NCBI GenBank assembly: GCA_038503075.1
Contig: JBCAML010000021.1
Location: 1,302,001 to 1,366,000 of the forward strand
Length of the DNA stretch: 64,000 nucleotides
Direction: 5' to 3'
Source of the DNA: Gyromitra esculenta
Taxonomy: Eukaryota; Ascomycota; Pezizomycetes; Pezizales; Discinaceae
A program made the position numbers and the translations under genes. The notes beneath the pieces are model-generated. The model had not been told where the DNA came from and did no database searches. It saw only the letters and a list, made by a program, of their open reading frames with translations. Within the stretch, counting starts at the first letter, position 1; each line of letters opens with the position of its first letter. Below, piece after piece: positions 9,560-20,302 of the stretch.

Positions 9560-12333
9560 ATGACTTCCGAAGAGCGCCGCACAACTTCAGGCCGCTCTTT
9601 CCGCGGCTCATATGCTGAAGAAATAGATCCTTTGCTGTCTTCCCCGCTGCGCGACTTGCCTAGCTCGCCATATTCACCACCTACTTATCGCGTACCACAT
9701 TCGCCGCCTGCTAATAGCTCACATTCGCCGCCTACACCCGAAGATTTCTCTGCCTCGACTCTCGCCTCCCGTCTAAACGCTATACAGGCCTCTCTTTCTA
9801 TGTACGGCTTTACTAGTATTGGGGAATGCCTACTCGCTGAGCTCCGCTGCGAAGACCCTCACATACGGCGCAGGGGCTCCCGTTTCGTTCGATCAGAATA
9901 CCTGGGCAAAATATTCTGCGCCACCTCTGACCACCCGAGCTTTTCGTTCAATATCATGCGGGCGGACAATTCCTTCCGCTCTAGGCTCGTTGACTTGGTT
10001 GCCGCGATAGTGGCCATAGAGATGGAAGCTCTTGTTGGCTCCCAGGTAATGCGCAAGCCCGTAAATCAATTCACACATGAATATCTCGCCAGCTTCTCTT
10101 CTTCCGCGCTCGCGCAAGCCCAAGAACGGCACGCCCCAACGGCCAAGCGCTTGATTGGTATTATGGTCTCTCCAGTACGACTACAGCACGAATCTTTCCA
10201 TTTCAGACCTGCGAATGATACCGAAGATGAGAGAGTTGCCGACGACGATGCCAGCGACGGAGGCAATCATAGCGCACAGAATTCTCCGCCCCGTGGTCGT
10301 CGGAGGGACCTCATATCTACTGCTGCACTCTGTGTTGCTACATATGGTCGCTCTCAGCGTGCTAACGCTTTGCAAGGTATCGTTGGATATTACCTTAGTG
10401 CTTGCGACGCAGGAAAGCGCGTCATAGAAACTTTGCACTGCATGGGATTCTCTGTCACGTACGAATCGGTCCTCAAGGCCCTGAAAGCAAACGCATTAGC
10501 TGTGCGTGAAATGTTGCGCCAGCGGGCGCGTGTTCACCCATTCTTCGTTTCCTTCGACAACATGGTCTTCTATCAGCGCGTGAAAACCCACCTCATGGGT
10601 AATCGGCAGCATCAGCGCCACTATACTGCTGGCTATATAGCTTTCTTAGAGGGCGCGCAGGGCAAGGGATTCCTCGTCCGTACCGCTATGCTTGATTGGA
10701 ACCGCGCGGCGGAGGTAGGCATCGCGGATATCATGATATCTAGAAACACGCTCCAGTATGCCCGCGAAGCGGCGGCAGCGAATATTTGGGCTGTGTTATA
10801 CAAGCACTTCCGGGTATCCATGCGCAAGAACATGATAAAGTATACCAAGGATGGAAATGTTCAGCGCCATGGATATGTCCCCTTTACTGCGCCGGAGATT
10901 TTCCCGCTGCCGGTCAAAAAGTCGGATCTACATACAATGACGGCCTTCTCAAAGAACGAAGCTGTGATAAACGAAGTTATAGAGATTCTCCGGGGTATTA
11001 TGAGGGAGCTAGATCTTCCTGCCGAGCAACTTATCGACAAAGTCGTGCTATTCAAGGGCGATTATATGACTGTGCGCAACATCATGTAGGTCATCAGTCA
11101 CTGATTCGAGCGCAGTGATTCTGACGCCCTCGCAGAAAGGCTATATACCGCCGCCAGGAAGACGACCCTATCCAACAGATGTCTTTCGTTGAGCCTGTAA
11201 TCGGGTTTTTCCATTTGCAGATGTGCATATTGGGCACGATATACAAGGCACACTGGGGCAACGAAGGTTCGCTAGACCCTACCAGCATACAACGTTTTGC
11301 TAGGATGATGGGCAAGCCTGCGATAGTATCGCCGAAGGTCAAGGATTTCCGCGCATACGAAGCCTTCTTCGATGAGCTTTTTGATGCGCACGTGATAACT
11401 CTCGCCGCGCAATCTCTGCGCTCCGAAACCTACGAGAAGCTGAATTCCGACCTCGCATCAACCGATTGGCGGGCCCTCATACAATCCATGGTAGACAGGA
11501 TAATGCCTTCCGCGCAAGGGTTTTCTACCGTACACCACATGCGCTTTGATGCATATGGCGAGAAAGTGCCCCTCGCAGAGAGAGACATTATATATGAGAA
11601 CTTTATACTCTTTTTGCAGCAGGGTTTGATGTACAGGGATTTCCATGCGGCAATCAAAGCTGGAGATTCGGGCAGATTGGAGAATATACTTTCTATATGG
11701 ATGACACAGCTCCACGGGACGCAGAATATCAATTACCCTAGAGAGCTGATTCACCACATGGCTTGCCTGCAAAAGATATGGTCACCCGCGCTGCGTGACC
11801 TTTGGAGGCGCAACTGCTTGGTGAATCCTTCCGGCAGGAAAGGCGCATGGATGCCCGACGATTTGTTCGGCGAGTATGTGGTCCGCGAGATCAAGGCGAA
11901 GATCCATCCGAGCAGCAATCGGCAGTCTGATACTCATCTCCATGAAACTATTGCCTGTCAGGTCATGTCCCTATTCGCCTGCAAAGCGAGCATGCACAGA
12001 GAATTCCGTGCGAGCGACTACGGGCAATCGTCAACCTTGGTGAGCAATGCTTCCGATGTGGCTCATATAGTCCGTACCCTTATTGGAGAAGGTGCCGCTG
12101 TCCTGGCCCGCGGCAGGTGCAGCGATAACCCTGCACATCAAACCTACTGGCAGGCGCAGGATATGCTAGCTGTCGGGGCGCTCAAAATTGCGACTGGTCT
12201 GCCGCTCAGAGACTATAAGATGCGCGCGCGGTTCAATTGGCGCACGTATGGAGCGTTTGAAGAGGATCTTGGTACCGATGAAAGGGAAGGTGGATATTTG
12301 GATCCGGATAGCAGTCTCGATGACCTACTGTAG
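9560..12333 (+). CDS. DUF6589 protein, candidate transposase of the large element (907 aa)
   Basis: Two exons, 9560-11085 and 11136-12333, with a 50-bp phase-2 intron. It rejoins the conserved stretch FKGDYMTVRNI with KAIYRRQEDD and FHLQMCILGTIYKAHWG. This is the layout of the fungal DUF6589 family as I know it. Residues 1-60 are Ser/Pro-rich with repeated SPPT/SPPA. A YGRSQRANALQG motif lies near residue 265, FDN with D333 and KGD with D501. The family has no established function. Two conserved Asp motifs at the ends of predicted strands, in the largest gene of a TIR element, suggest an RNase H-like (DDE) transposase; this is inference. The ATG at 9560 is the first in frame; the frame is open about 90 bp further upstream without an ATG. 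No lesion is visible, so this may be the one intact mobility gene. Confidence 0.75.
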
Positions 12334-12463
12334 TTAATAAGACAAAGAATCCTACAGAGAATCTCTTGCGCCTATAAGTAGTAGCTTGTTTCGCGAGTCC
12401 AGCTCGTTTCCTAGGTATAGTTTCTTCGCAGCGCTCAAATTCTTTGCTCTTGCTGTCACAAAT

Positions 12464-12926
12464 ATGGTTGGCTATCACACGATTATTATGGCGCCCGATC
12501 CTGACTGGAGCCAACCTCCGCCACCAGGGGCCCCGCCTTTGACCGCTTTCTACACAATGCGGAATAGGATGATATTAGCTCGGGTCGCAGAGCACAACCG
12601 CGAGGCGCGCAGAACTAACCGCGTCCTCTACCTTTCCGGGCACGCATATTTATTGATCCCTATAATGGGGGAGACTGGCGCTTCGATCGGCCAGAACTTT
12701 CCGAAAACTGTGGAAGATATATATGACTCGACTCGTATGTATTAGGCCCAACCTGCGCGCAGAATCTTTGGTAGCTCCACTAATTGTACCCGTAGCGGCA
12801 TCACGTCTGGCATTCGAGGCTTATTATGACCTGAATAATATCTCTTGGCTTGACTATGGGAGCGCCACTACTGTGAATGAGCGCATTAGGAAGATAATGG
12901 TTTTCATTGGTGTGCTAGATGCATAG
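12464..12926 (+). CDS. Small element-encoded protein A (tandem paralog of the next gene)
   Basis: Two exons, 12464-12734 and 12796-12926, with a 61-bp phase-1 intron (GTATGT...GTAG), giving 133 aa; the second ATG at 12488 would give 125 aa, closer to its paralog. Shared motifs with the gene at 13181-13613 are EHNREARRTNR.LYLSG, a Pro-rich N-terminus, WLDY, and a C-terminal RKIMVFIGVLDA. Exon 2 is 131 nt in both and the intron phase is identical, so they arose by duplication of a spliced-structure gene. I know no family for it. It lies 130 bp after the DUF6589 stop, inside the transposon, so it is probably an accessory protein of the element. Confidence 0.65.
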
Positions 12927-13180
12927 GGTTTGGAGAGAGAAGTGTCGCGAGCGGATAAACATGTGCATGCTTTGCTTTGTTTAAGGTGGGATCGTGTGTA
13001 TATCATTGTCAAAAAAAGTATTAGGATGTGGTATAGCGCAATCAAACAAAGAAGATAGGGAGACAAAGAATATTGCGACCTTCCTTTCATATATATTGCG
13101 CCCGCTCGTGCCCTCCCTAGAGCGCGCGCGGTATTCTCTGCGCCTCACGTCGGACGCCCATTTGATTGATACCGCAAAGT

Positions 13181-13613
13181 ATGGTCCATCCGCTCATGTT
13201 CGCCGCCGATCCCACATATACTGTCCCTCCGCTCACCACCATAGATGAGCTTATAGCAAATGATCTTGTCCTCATGCAAGTGAGAGAGCATAACCGCCAG
13301 GCGCGCAGAACAAACCGCGCTCTCTATCTTTCGGGTTCAGCTTATACCTTTATACCGATTAGGAAGCAAAACAGGGCTTCCATAGGTGGCACTTTCCCCC
13401 AAACTGCGGACGAGGTTCGGGTATTTCCAAGTGAGCTCGTAGTCCGCGACTGTTTTCTTCTTATATCTAACTATCTTCTTAGCAGCACGGATTGGGCTAT
13501 TCTCAGCGTTCTACGGTCTTTTTGGGGTGACTTGGCTTGACTATAGGCGCGCTTTTACGGTAAAGCGCCGCCGCAGGAAGATTCTGGTCTTCATAGGTGC
13601 GCTTGACGCGTAG
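13181..13613 (+). CDS. Small element-encoded protein B (tandem paralog)
   Basis: Two exons, 13181-13430 and 13483-13613, with a 52-bp phase-1 intron (GTGAGC...CTTAG, branch CTAAC), giving 126 aa. It repeats the plan of the preceding gene: EHNRQARRTNRALYLSG in exon 1, and WLDYRRAFTVKRRRRKILVFIGALDA at the C-terminus, here with a run of basic residues. The basic tail and the small size would fit a DNA-binding accessory factor, but that is a guess. No known domain was recognised. Confidence 0.65.
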
Positions 13614-13702
13614 GCCCCCAGGAGCGGAGAGTGATATATATTATAGGCACAGAATTAAGCATGTAGAGACTTTGTATTATTGAACAGAATGCTATACTAT
13701 AA

Positions 13703-16700
13703 TCACTCATCTCCTGTTTTAAACCTGATATTTGCCTTTGCTCTTGCTGGGCCTCGGCGCACGTTGGGGGTTGCCGGGGGAATTTGTACTATCGGAGTCG
13801 GAGGTTCGTCTCTCCTCGGTGTCGACGGAACTGCACTGATCGACGTGGATTTTTGCGTGGCCTGGCGCTTTGGAGTGGGCGCGGGTTTCTGCGCGGGCGG
13901 GCGCTTTGGAGTGGGCGCGGGTTTCTGCGCGGGCGGGCGCTCTGGAGTGGGCGCGGGTTTCTGCGCGGCCTGGCGTTTTGGAGTGGGCGCGAGTTTCTGT
14001 TTGGCCTGGCGCTTTGGAGTGGGCGCGAGTTTCTGTGTGGCCTGGCGCTTTGGATTGGGCGTAGGTGTCTGCGCTGTCGCCGATTCCGTAGCTATAGGAG
14101 AGGGAGAATTCACTCTTGAGGGCTCGAGTGACTGTTCGTGATTCTGTGTACTGGTGGTGGCTATATCCCGCCGCTGCAGCAGAGAGGGTATAGCGAAGAA
14201 TTTGTTGTTTCTATCTTCCCGAGGCTCCGACCGCGTCTGAAGATTGAGTCGCTGAGCTTTCTCATTCCATGAAGAGAGTTCATGGGCCGCTAAAGATTTC
14301 GCCGCATTCTTACCCGCAGTTGCACTTCTCTTTACTAATACGCGGGCTTGAATCGCTGCGTCGTCCTTAGAGATTCGTCGCTGCGCTAAGAGTAAATTTG
14401 CTTGCTCAGGGATATTCACGTCGAGCTGGTCCTCCGGGATGTGATCGAAGTCGTAGCGCCGCCTCCGGGGAGCTGGGGGTGGGGGGTGGATGGACTGTAG
14501 CGAGAGAATAGCGCTGAGCAGAGAATCCGCCGCGGGGTCAAGAATTGAGTCTTCGAGGCTTATCGCAGGTAACAAAATAGAGGCAAGATCTGATTTTGAT
14601 TTGATATTTGGGATTGAGTTGACGATTCTCTTTATTGCCAGGTCTCCCAAAAACCCGTTTATCGGAAGAGTTGGGTATAGAGGTTGGACCCAGCGCGCAT
14701 ATTCCTGTGCCCTCCAGTCTTTCAAGGCTGCAGTTAAGGCGGAGGTATTCATATCTGAATTCAGCGACCTGGAATTAATTGCCGCTAAGTGTTTCTCGAA
14801 GTATGCCATAAACAGATTCTCAATGTGCTCCTCTGTATGTGTGAAAGGTATGGTGCGCCGCAAATCAAATCCATGGATCAGATAACTCTCTTCAGCATAG
14901 TCGTTCTCACGGTTGAGTCCCTTGTTTAAGCCCTTCGGTATCCCCGGAGGTGAGCAGTGCTACTTAAGCGAGGTATCAACACGTTCAAAGAGTGCAGGAT
15001 TTCTACAGGTCCTACGATGGATATACTTCAAGGCGAAGTATCGGCGGTGGTTCACAGCGACAGCGAGGATTCTGAAGTAGAACCGAGTGAGATTATAACT
15101 TGATACAAGAGAAGTAAAACGAGAACGTTGCTTAAGAGAGGAAGAAGAGAAAGAACAAGAACGACCAAAATCCGTCGCTTAAATACCCCGCTTTCTTTAA
15201 CAAAACTCATAACCGAAAGATAACCGAACTACAAAGAGATTGTACAACCATCCAAACGACAATACAATCAGCAACCAAACCACGATTCCTTACCCAACAT
15301 CAATCCATGAAAGTCGTGGGATTCTTCGTTGCGGCGGATGAAGAAGCAGTTATCGCAACAATAAGAAGGTGTTGCGCTTTCGGGGGTTGAGAGTAGACTA
15401 TCGCCATTTATCCAGGAAGGGTCTCCGAAGAGAGCCAGCCCCGCACGCCATCTGCACCCCGCCGTATTCAGTAGGAAGAGAAGCGATGGGTCCACTTTAT
15501 CGAGAGTGCAACGGATCTGCTGTGCATCTAGCGGTCTGTATATGCGGGATATAAAATCATGAACCTGGGCCTGCCGAGACTCCTCTACAGTCTGACGCCA
15601 GCCATAAAAATAGCCCCTCTCATTAACGGCATCATCATTCTCTTGGGGTAGTAGGTAAAGATCCTCGGCGAAGATAACCGCAAGCGCATTGCGGGAAGGA
15701 TCTCTTGCCGCGCGTCCAATTCGCTGCCAGACCGATGCCAACGTCAAGCGCTCAACCAACCCCCACTGCACGATGATATCCACGTCAGGGAAGTTGATTC
15801 CCATGGCGACAACTTCGGTGCCGACGAATATTCTATGCGTACCCTCCCTAAACCCGCTCATACTTTGGCTGCGGGTGGAAGGTTCCAATGCTGCGGTCAT
15901 AACTTTGACGATATCGCGCTCTCGGTGGCGCAGAGCTGGATTCAGTAGACCTCGCAGGTGTTTGGCTATTTTGTGAGCTTCATCTACATTATCCACGAAC
16001 ACGAATGCCTTCCGTATTGTAAATGACGCAGTTTTAGCGGGGCTGATCAAGAAGTTCAGCAGCGCATGAGAACTCACGCGCGGCATAAGGATAGGCACAA
16101 CCGCTAGGGTGACATTGTTTCGGCCTAGCGGGCGCCAATATATCACTGCGGGGGAAGCCATCAGAAGCACACGATGTATATATCCCAGGACGGTGGGCGT
16201 GAGAGTGGCGGAGAGACAGAGAACCGGGATAGAGCGGAGGTGTGCGCGCAAATCTCCGAGATTCGCATATTCATAGCGGAATTCGCGGTATCCCCAGACG
16301 ACGTGCGCCTCGTCGATAGCTATGGCCAGGAGATTATTCATGAATCTAGATTTACCGTCTCGCAATATATTGGTCCAGAAGTACGAGTCGGATGAAAGGA
16401 GGGCTTCCGGAGCGGCATAAACAACCTTATATTTTCCCTTTTGGACCTCCCCCCAGATTCCAGGGTGTGCGAGGATTTCCTCGGCCGTCAAAGCAACTGC
16501 TGGTATATCCTTTGACAGAAGCCATGAGACCTGATCATGCATAATGCTCAGCAAGGGAGATACGACTAAGATTATTCCGTAGCGCTTCATGTAAGGAAGG
16601 CACTGAAAGATTATGCTTTTGCCCGCCCCAGTGCCTGCGCTGACCACAACATCTCTCTTCATACACACGTCAGCAACCGCCTCCGCCTGCCATTGATATA

Positions 16701-16827
16701 AGGGTATTCTAAAGCGCCTGCGAGCAATTGCTTGTGCCTCTCTAATGAAACGATCACAAATCGCTGTTTTTTCAACCTCAGAACTGGGAATCCAGGTTGG
16801 CGCAGATATTCCTGTTCCCCGAGCCAT
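13703..16827 (-). pseudogene. RecQ-like DNA helicase with long C-terminal extension, split by a solo LTR
   Basis: ATG at 16827. Superfamily 2 motifs: Walker A SAGTGAGKS (residues 63-71), DEAH box (172-175), LSATLTP (about 205) and motif VI QRIGRAARD (about 368-376). CCDNC (490-494) fits the RecQ zinc-binding region. After residue 505 the frame runs into the LTR and stops at 15268. Beyond the LTR (14904 down to 13703) the same frame continues once a single GTCGT copy is counted, so the original protein was about 903 aa. The extension starts alpha-helical and ends in about seven copies of a 12-residue Lys/Pro/Gln/Ala-rich repeat (13850-14070). The helicase core is intact up to the break, so a truncated 519-aa product could still be made. 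RecQ helicases unwind DNA 3' to 5'; in this element it may process transposition or replication intermediates. Confidence 0.85.
14905..15312. mobile_element. Solo LTR related to the gypsy element's LTR
   Basis: 408 bp, from TCTCACGG to CCATGAAA, with a 5-bp TSD GTCGT at 14900-14904 and 15313-15317. It clearly aligns with the 409-bp LTRs at 3289 and 9024 but is far more diverged from them than they are from each other, so it is an older or different subfamily. No internal region remains, as expected after LTR-LTR recombination. It interrupts the RecQ-like gene. Confidence 0.9.
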
Positions 16828-16870
16828 GACTCGCAGACGGTAGACCCTATATGCGCACCCAAATAAAGCT

Positions 16871-17214
16871 GCGCGCAGAGAATCGCAGCTATAGAAAGGC
16901 TAAACCCTAAGCTGTTGGATATGGTCTTCGTGGACCGCGGGTATGGAGAGACGTGTAAATCGACGTGACAGCGGGGCAAGTAGCAAGAGCAAACAGCGAG
17001 CGCTCATCCAAACAGCGAGCGTTCACCCAAATAACGTAGCGCTCACCCAAATAACGTAGCGTTCACCCAAATAACGTAGCGCTCACCCAAATAATGTAGC
17101 GCTCACCCAAATAACGTAGCGCGCAGAGAATCGCAGCTATAGAAAGGCTGAACCCTAAGCTGTTGGATATGATCTTCGTGAACCGCGGGTATGGAGAGAC
17201 GTGTAAATCGACGT
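16871..17214. repeat. 96-bp direct repeat pair enclosing a 20-bp minisatellite, upstream of the helicase gene
   Basis: A 96-bp unit at 16871-16966 recurs at 17119-17214 with three transitions. Between them, 16991-17118 is a tandem array of about six units of roughly 20 bp (core AAATAACGTAGCGCTCACCC). A more diverged partial copy follows at about 17247-17315. It lies directly 5' of the minus-strand helicase ATG, so it may hold its promoter or be a protein-binding array of the element. Confidence 0.8.
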
Positions 17215-17539
17215 TGGTAGGGTGGTGGCGGTGGTAGCGGGGCAGGTAGCAAGAGCGAACAGCTAGCGCACACCATAATAAGGCTGCGCGCAAGCTATCG
17301 CAGCTAGGAGAAGGCTAATGGGAGGGATTGGAGGGATTCCGATAGAGCGCGGGCATGGAAAGGAGTGGCCGGGTGGTGTTAGGGTGGTTGGGGTTGGGTG
17401 CGCAAACTAAATGAAAAGCGAGAAGCATGAGCCAATGAGACGCACGGGGAGGGTTAGCTCTACAATAGTTATATATATAGGTAGACTATATAAAAATACT
17501 GTGAGCTCCTATAAACAAACAGCTAGTAATAGCAAGGGA

Positions 17540-17960
17540 AGAAGATATGCGCCTCGCAATAAGGTATACAAAAGAGCCGCCCAATAAAGCTAACCAAGAG
17601 ATCCCCCCGCAATAAGATATATAAAAAAGAGACCCCCCCGCAATAAGATATATAAAAAAGAGCCACCCTGATAGAGATCCCCCGCAATAAGACACCAAAA
17701 AAGAACCTCCGCAGTGGAGCTAAGAATAGCGATAGAGATAGGAAAGAGATATACCCGCCCCGCAAAGAGATATGTTAAGAGAGTAGAAAAGAAAAGAGAA
17801 GCTGTCGCAAGCAAAAAAAACTAGGAATGGATAGGAGAAAGATAAATCCGCCCCGCCATAAGGGGGACAGAGAAGCCCGCGCACTCGCCTCCTAAACGAA
17901 TAGTAGAGATACATGCCCACCCCGCAATAAGGGGCACAGAAAAGCCCGCTCGGCCGCCCG
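17540..17960. repeat. Dispersed CCCCGCAATAAG repeats in a purine-rich tract
   Basis: At least six copies of a C-rich box followed by GCAATAAG and an A/G-rich spacer, for example near 17617, 17637, 17679, 17851 and 17920. Two adjacent copies are nearly identical over about 30 bp. No gene is supported in 17315-18094. The minus-strand frames here are low-complexity by-products of the repeat. Confidence 0.6.
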
Positions 17961-18094
17961 CCGCCCAACATACTCAAAAGGGGAAGAAGAAAGAAGAAAA
18001 ACGCCCGCCCGTAGAATCCTCTGCCCATAGAGCTAGCCCAGAGAGTGTAGCAAGGGAGGGAGAAGCTATAAATACCCGCTATCCACACACGCAG

Positions 18095-20098
18095 TCAATC
18101 ATCATACTGTTCCATATCACTAGTCGAGCCGCGAGTAAGGTGAGGGGAGGAGACCGGAGTCGGGGATTTAGACTTCCTAGGAGCAGTTGCAATTGAGCTC
18201 TGGGTTGCCGTGAAGTTCTCTTCACTCTCTGCCTTAGGCGGTAGGGCCGAAGATTCCGGGGCAGGGAGAGAAGCGCGAGAAGAAGTAGCACGACTCGAGG
18301 GGCGGGCAGTAGCGGCAGCGGCAGCGGGAGTAGAAGAAGCGCGGGAAACAGGAGTCTGGAAGCCCTTGGATGGGCGCTGCGCCATGGAGTAAGGATTCTC
18401 CCCCCTACCTAACATAAACGCCCCTCGAGAAGGCGGGGGCCCAGAAGTGGGTTGCGCTGAATTTTGGGGCTGGAGGGGAGCTTGCCTTTGAGACGCAGAA
18501 CTCGCCGCTCGGAGAACCTCGGCAGCGCGCAGTTTTTCTTGCGCCTCCTGTAAGCTCTCTTCGGCTCCCTTATACCTACTATATAGGTCGCGCAGCACGT
18601 TCATCTTCATCTCGATATCCTTGGTCTTCTTGGTGACCTCCTCGGCCTCCGCGCGAATGGCTAAAGTGCGCATCTGTATGTTGTAGTTAAGGGCATCAAG
18701 CCGTTGGCCTTCCTCTTCGAGCAGACGTAGGTGGATTTGGCTCTTAGCCCAGATGTTTGACTGCGCATAAAGATCGGATACCTCCGTGGAATATCGCGCG
18801 GGCGGCTCGAAGAACGACGGAGGCTGCTGGACGGAGCCCTCAATCTCGGGGTGACTGACAGGGCGAATTATGTGCGCGCCGCTCTCCTCGAGGTCCTGCC
18901 TACGCCTTGCAACGAACGACTCCACCATGCTTTCCTCGTACTGCTTTCCCTGCGCTACAAGGGCTTCGGCTTCCTCTCGGGAGGATTCAAATTCCCGCGA
19001 AGGCTCGATTGAAGCCAGCTCAGAAGCGAAGTCACTAAGATCAGAATCGTCCGACAGAGCAGCTGCTTCTTCGTAAATGGCGGATGGAACGGGCGGGCGT
19101 GTTTTTCTCTCCGCCCACGCGCTATAGTCGCTGAGGTATTCAGCTGCTGGGGGCCAGGAATATCCACTCGCAGTACTCGGATTTGGGTACGCAGCAAAGT
19201 CTTTGGCGATAGCAGAATTGCTATAGGAGTCTGCAAGGTAAAGGTAACCAAAGACGAAGCAAGCAACCACCTGTAGGAAGATACTCTGCAACGTTTCGCC
19301 CCACCAATCACTGTCGTCGCCGGCAATTCAAGATATATACCCAGCAGGGGCGGGCTGCGTGTGCACGGCGAAAAGGTTCTTGCGGAAGACGCTCACGAGC
19401 TCCAGGCGGCCGAAGGAAATGCCGCCTTCGCAAGTCAAGACAAGCTCGGGGGGCCTGTGTTTGTTAAGCCTTGACATGTATTAGTAGGTGCCTATCTAAA
19501 ATGAGGCGGGGGCGGGGAATACTTCTCGTGCTCGTATGCGGGCTTGTAGGCTTTGAAGGCGGGTGAATTGAGGTATGCCATGGCATACTTCCTAACCTGC
19601 GCGCAAAAATGGGCCATGAATTCCTCGTAGGTGGACTCAAGGAACCCTGCAAGGTCATTGCGATACTGATGGAGAGCGAGAGGCACAATCAAATCCAGGA
19701 GCGCGTTCTGCTCGTCGGGGGTAAATCTACAGCGGACGAAGAAAATCGTGGCCCACAAAACGTAGCAGCGGCCTCTCCATTCCTCACCAGACTAGGAGCA
19801 GGTATTAGCGCAGCTAATGCCGCGCGCAGAATACCGCGCACAGATTACCGCGCGCACAAAACAGATAACGTACCTTAGCTGCCTTCATGAATTGGCGCAG
19901 CGGGTCGGGAAGAAAGTTGTCCATGGAATTGGTGGCTTTCTTTTTGCTAGGCGTGGTAGGGACCTTACGGGTTCTTAGAGTTTTGGCGGGGGTTTCAGCA
20001 GGCTCCGAATCTGCTTTCGCCGCTGCAGCTCGCGGGCGCTTCGGGGCGGAAGGTGAGGGGGAAGCTGCGGCATCCCTGCTGCGTCGCTTGAAGGGCAT
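18095..20098 (-). CDS. Element-encoded basic/coiled-coil protein, with an in-frame TGA
   Basis: Three exons fit: 20098-19874, 19791-19523 and 19469-18095. The introns are 82 and 53 bp; the second has a CTACTAAT branch site and phases match. The product would be 622 aa. The N-terminus is basic and Lys/Arg/Pro-rich like a nuclear signal. The middle has an FTPDEQNALLDLIVP segment and DSDWWGE. About 19,000-18,540 (coordinates) encodes a long Glu/Lys/Arg-rich probable coiled coil. The tail is Ser/Ala/Pro-rich. An in-frame TGA lies at 19328-19330. It is either a nonsense mutation (CGA to TGA) that leaves a 211-aa protein, or it is removed by a 30-bp GT-AG segment, which is very short for a fungal intron. 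No family recognised. No ATG lies between the TGA and the downstream part, which favours one gene. Confidence 0.6.
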
Positions 20099-20302
20099 GT
20101 TTGGCGGGCGCTCGTTTGCCTAGTGGGCGCGGGGATCTGTGTGCCGCAAGCAAGCTAGGGATTCAATTGCCGCTGAACGAGGCTGCGGACGGAGAAACCA
20201 ACGTGCGGAAAAGAATCAGTGCAAAGGGTTTAGTGGGGGGGGGGGTTCACACGGAGTTTGCAGAGGTTGAGGTTTGGGTGGAGGTTTGGGAGAGCTATTC
20301 CA

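Noticed and set aside
13784..14119. Plus-strand repetitive frames over 13784-14119
   Set aside because: Antisense of the 12-residue repeat in the helicase C-terminal extension.
16659..17293. Possible protein encoded twice by the 96-bp repeats
   Set aside because: Frames are open only because of the duplication and overlap the helicase start; no ATG-led gene model.
17486..18088. Minus-strand frames rich in YCGG and Leu/Phe, like membrane proteins
   Set aside because: They are translations of the CCCCGCAATAAG repeats and purine tracts in more than one frame.
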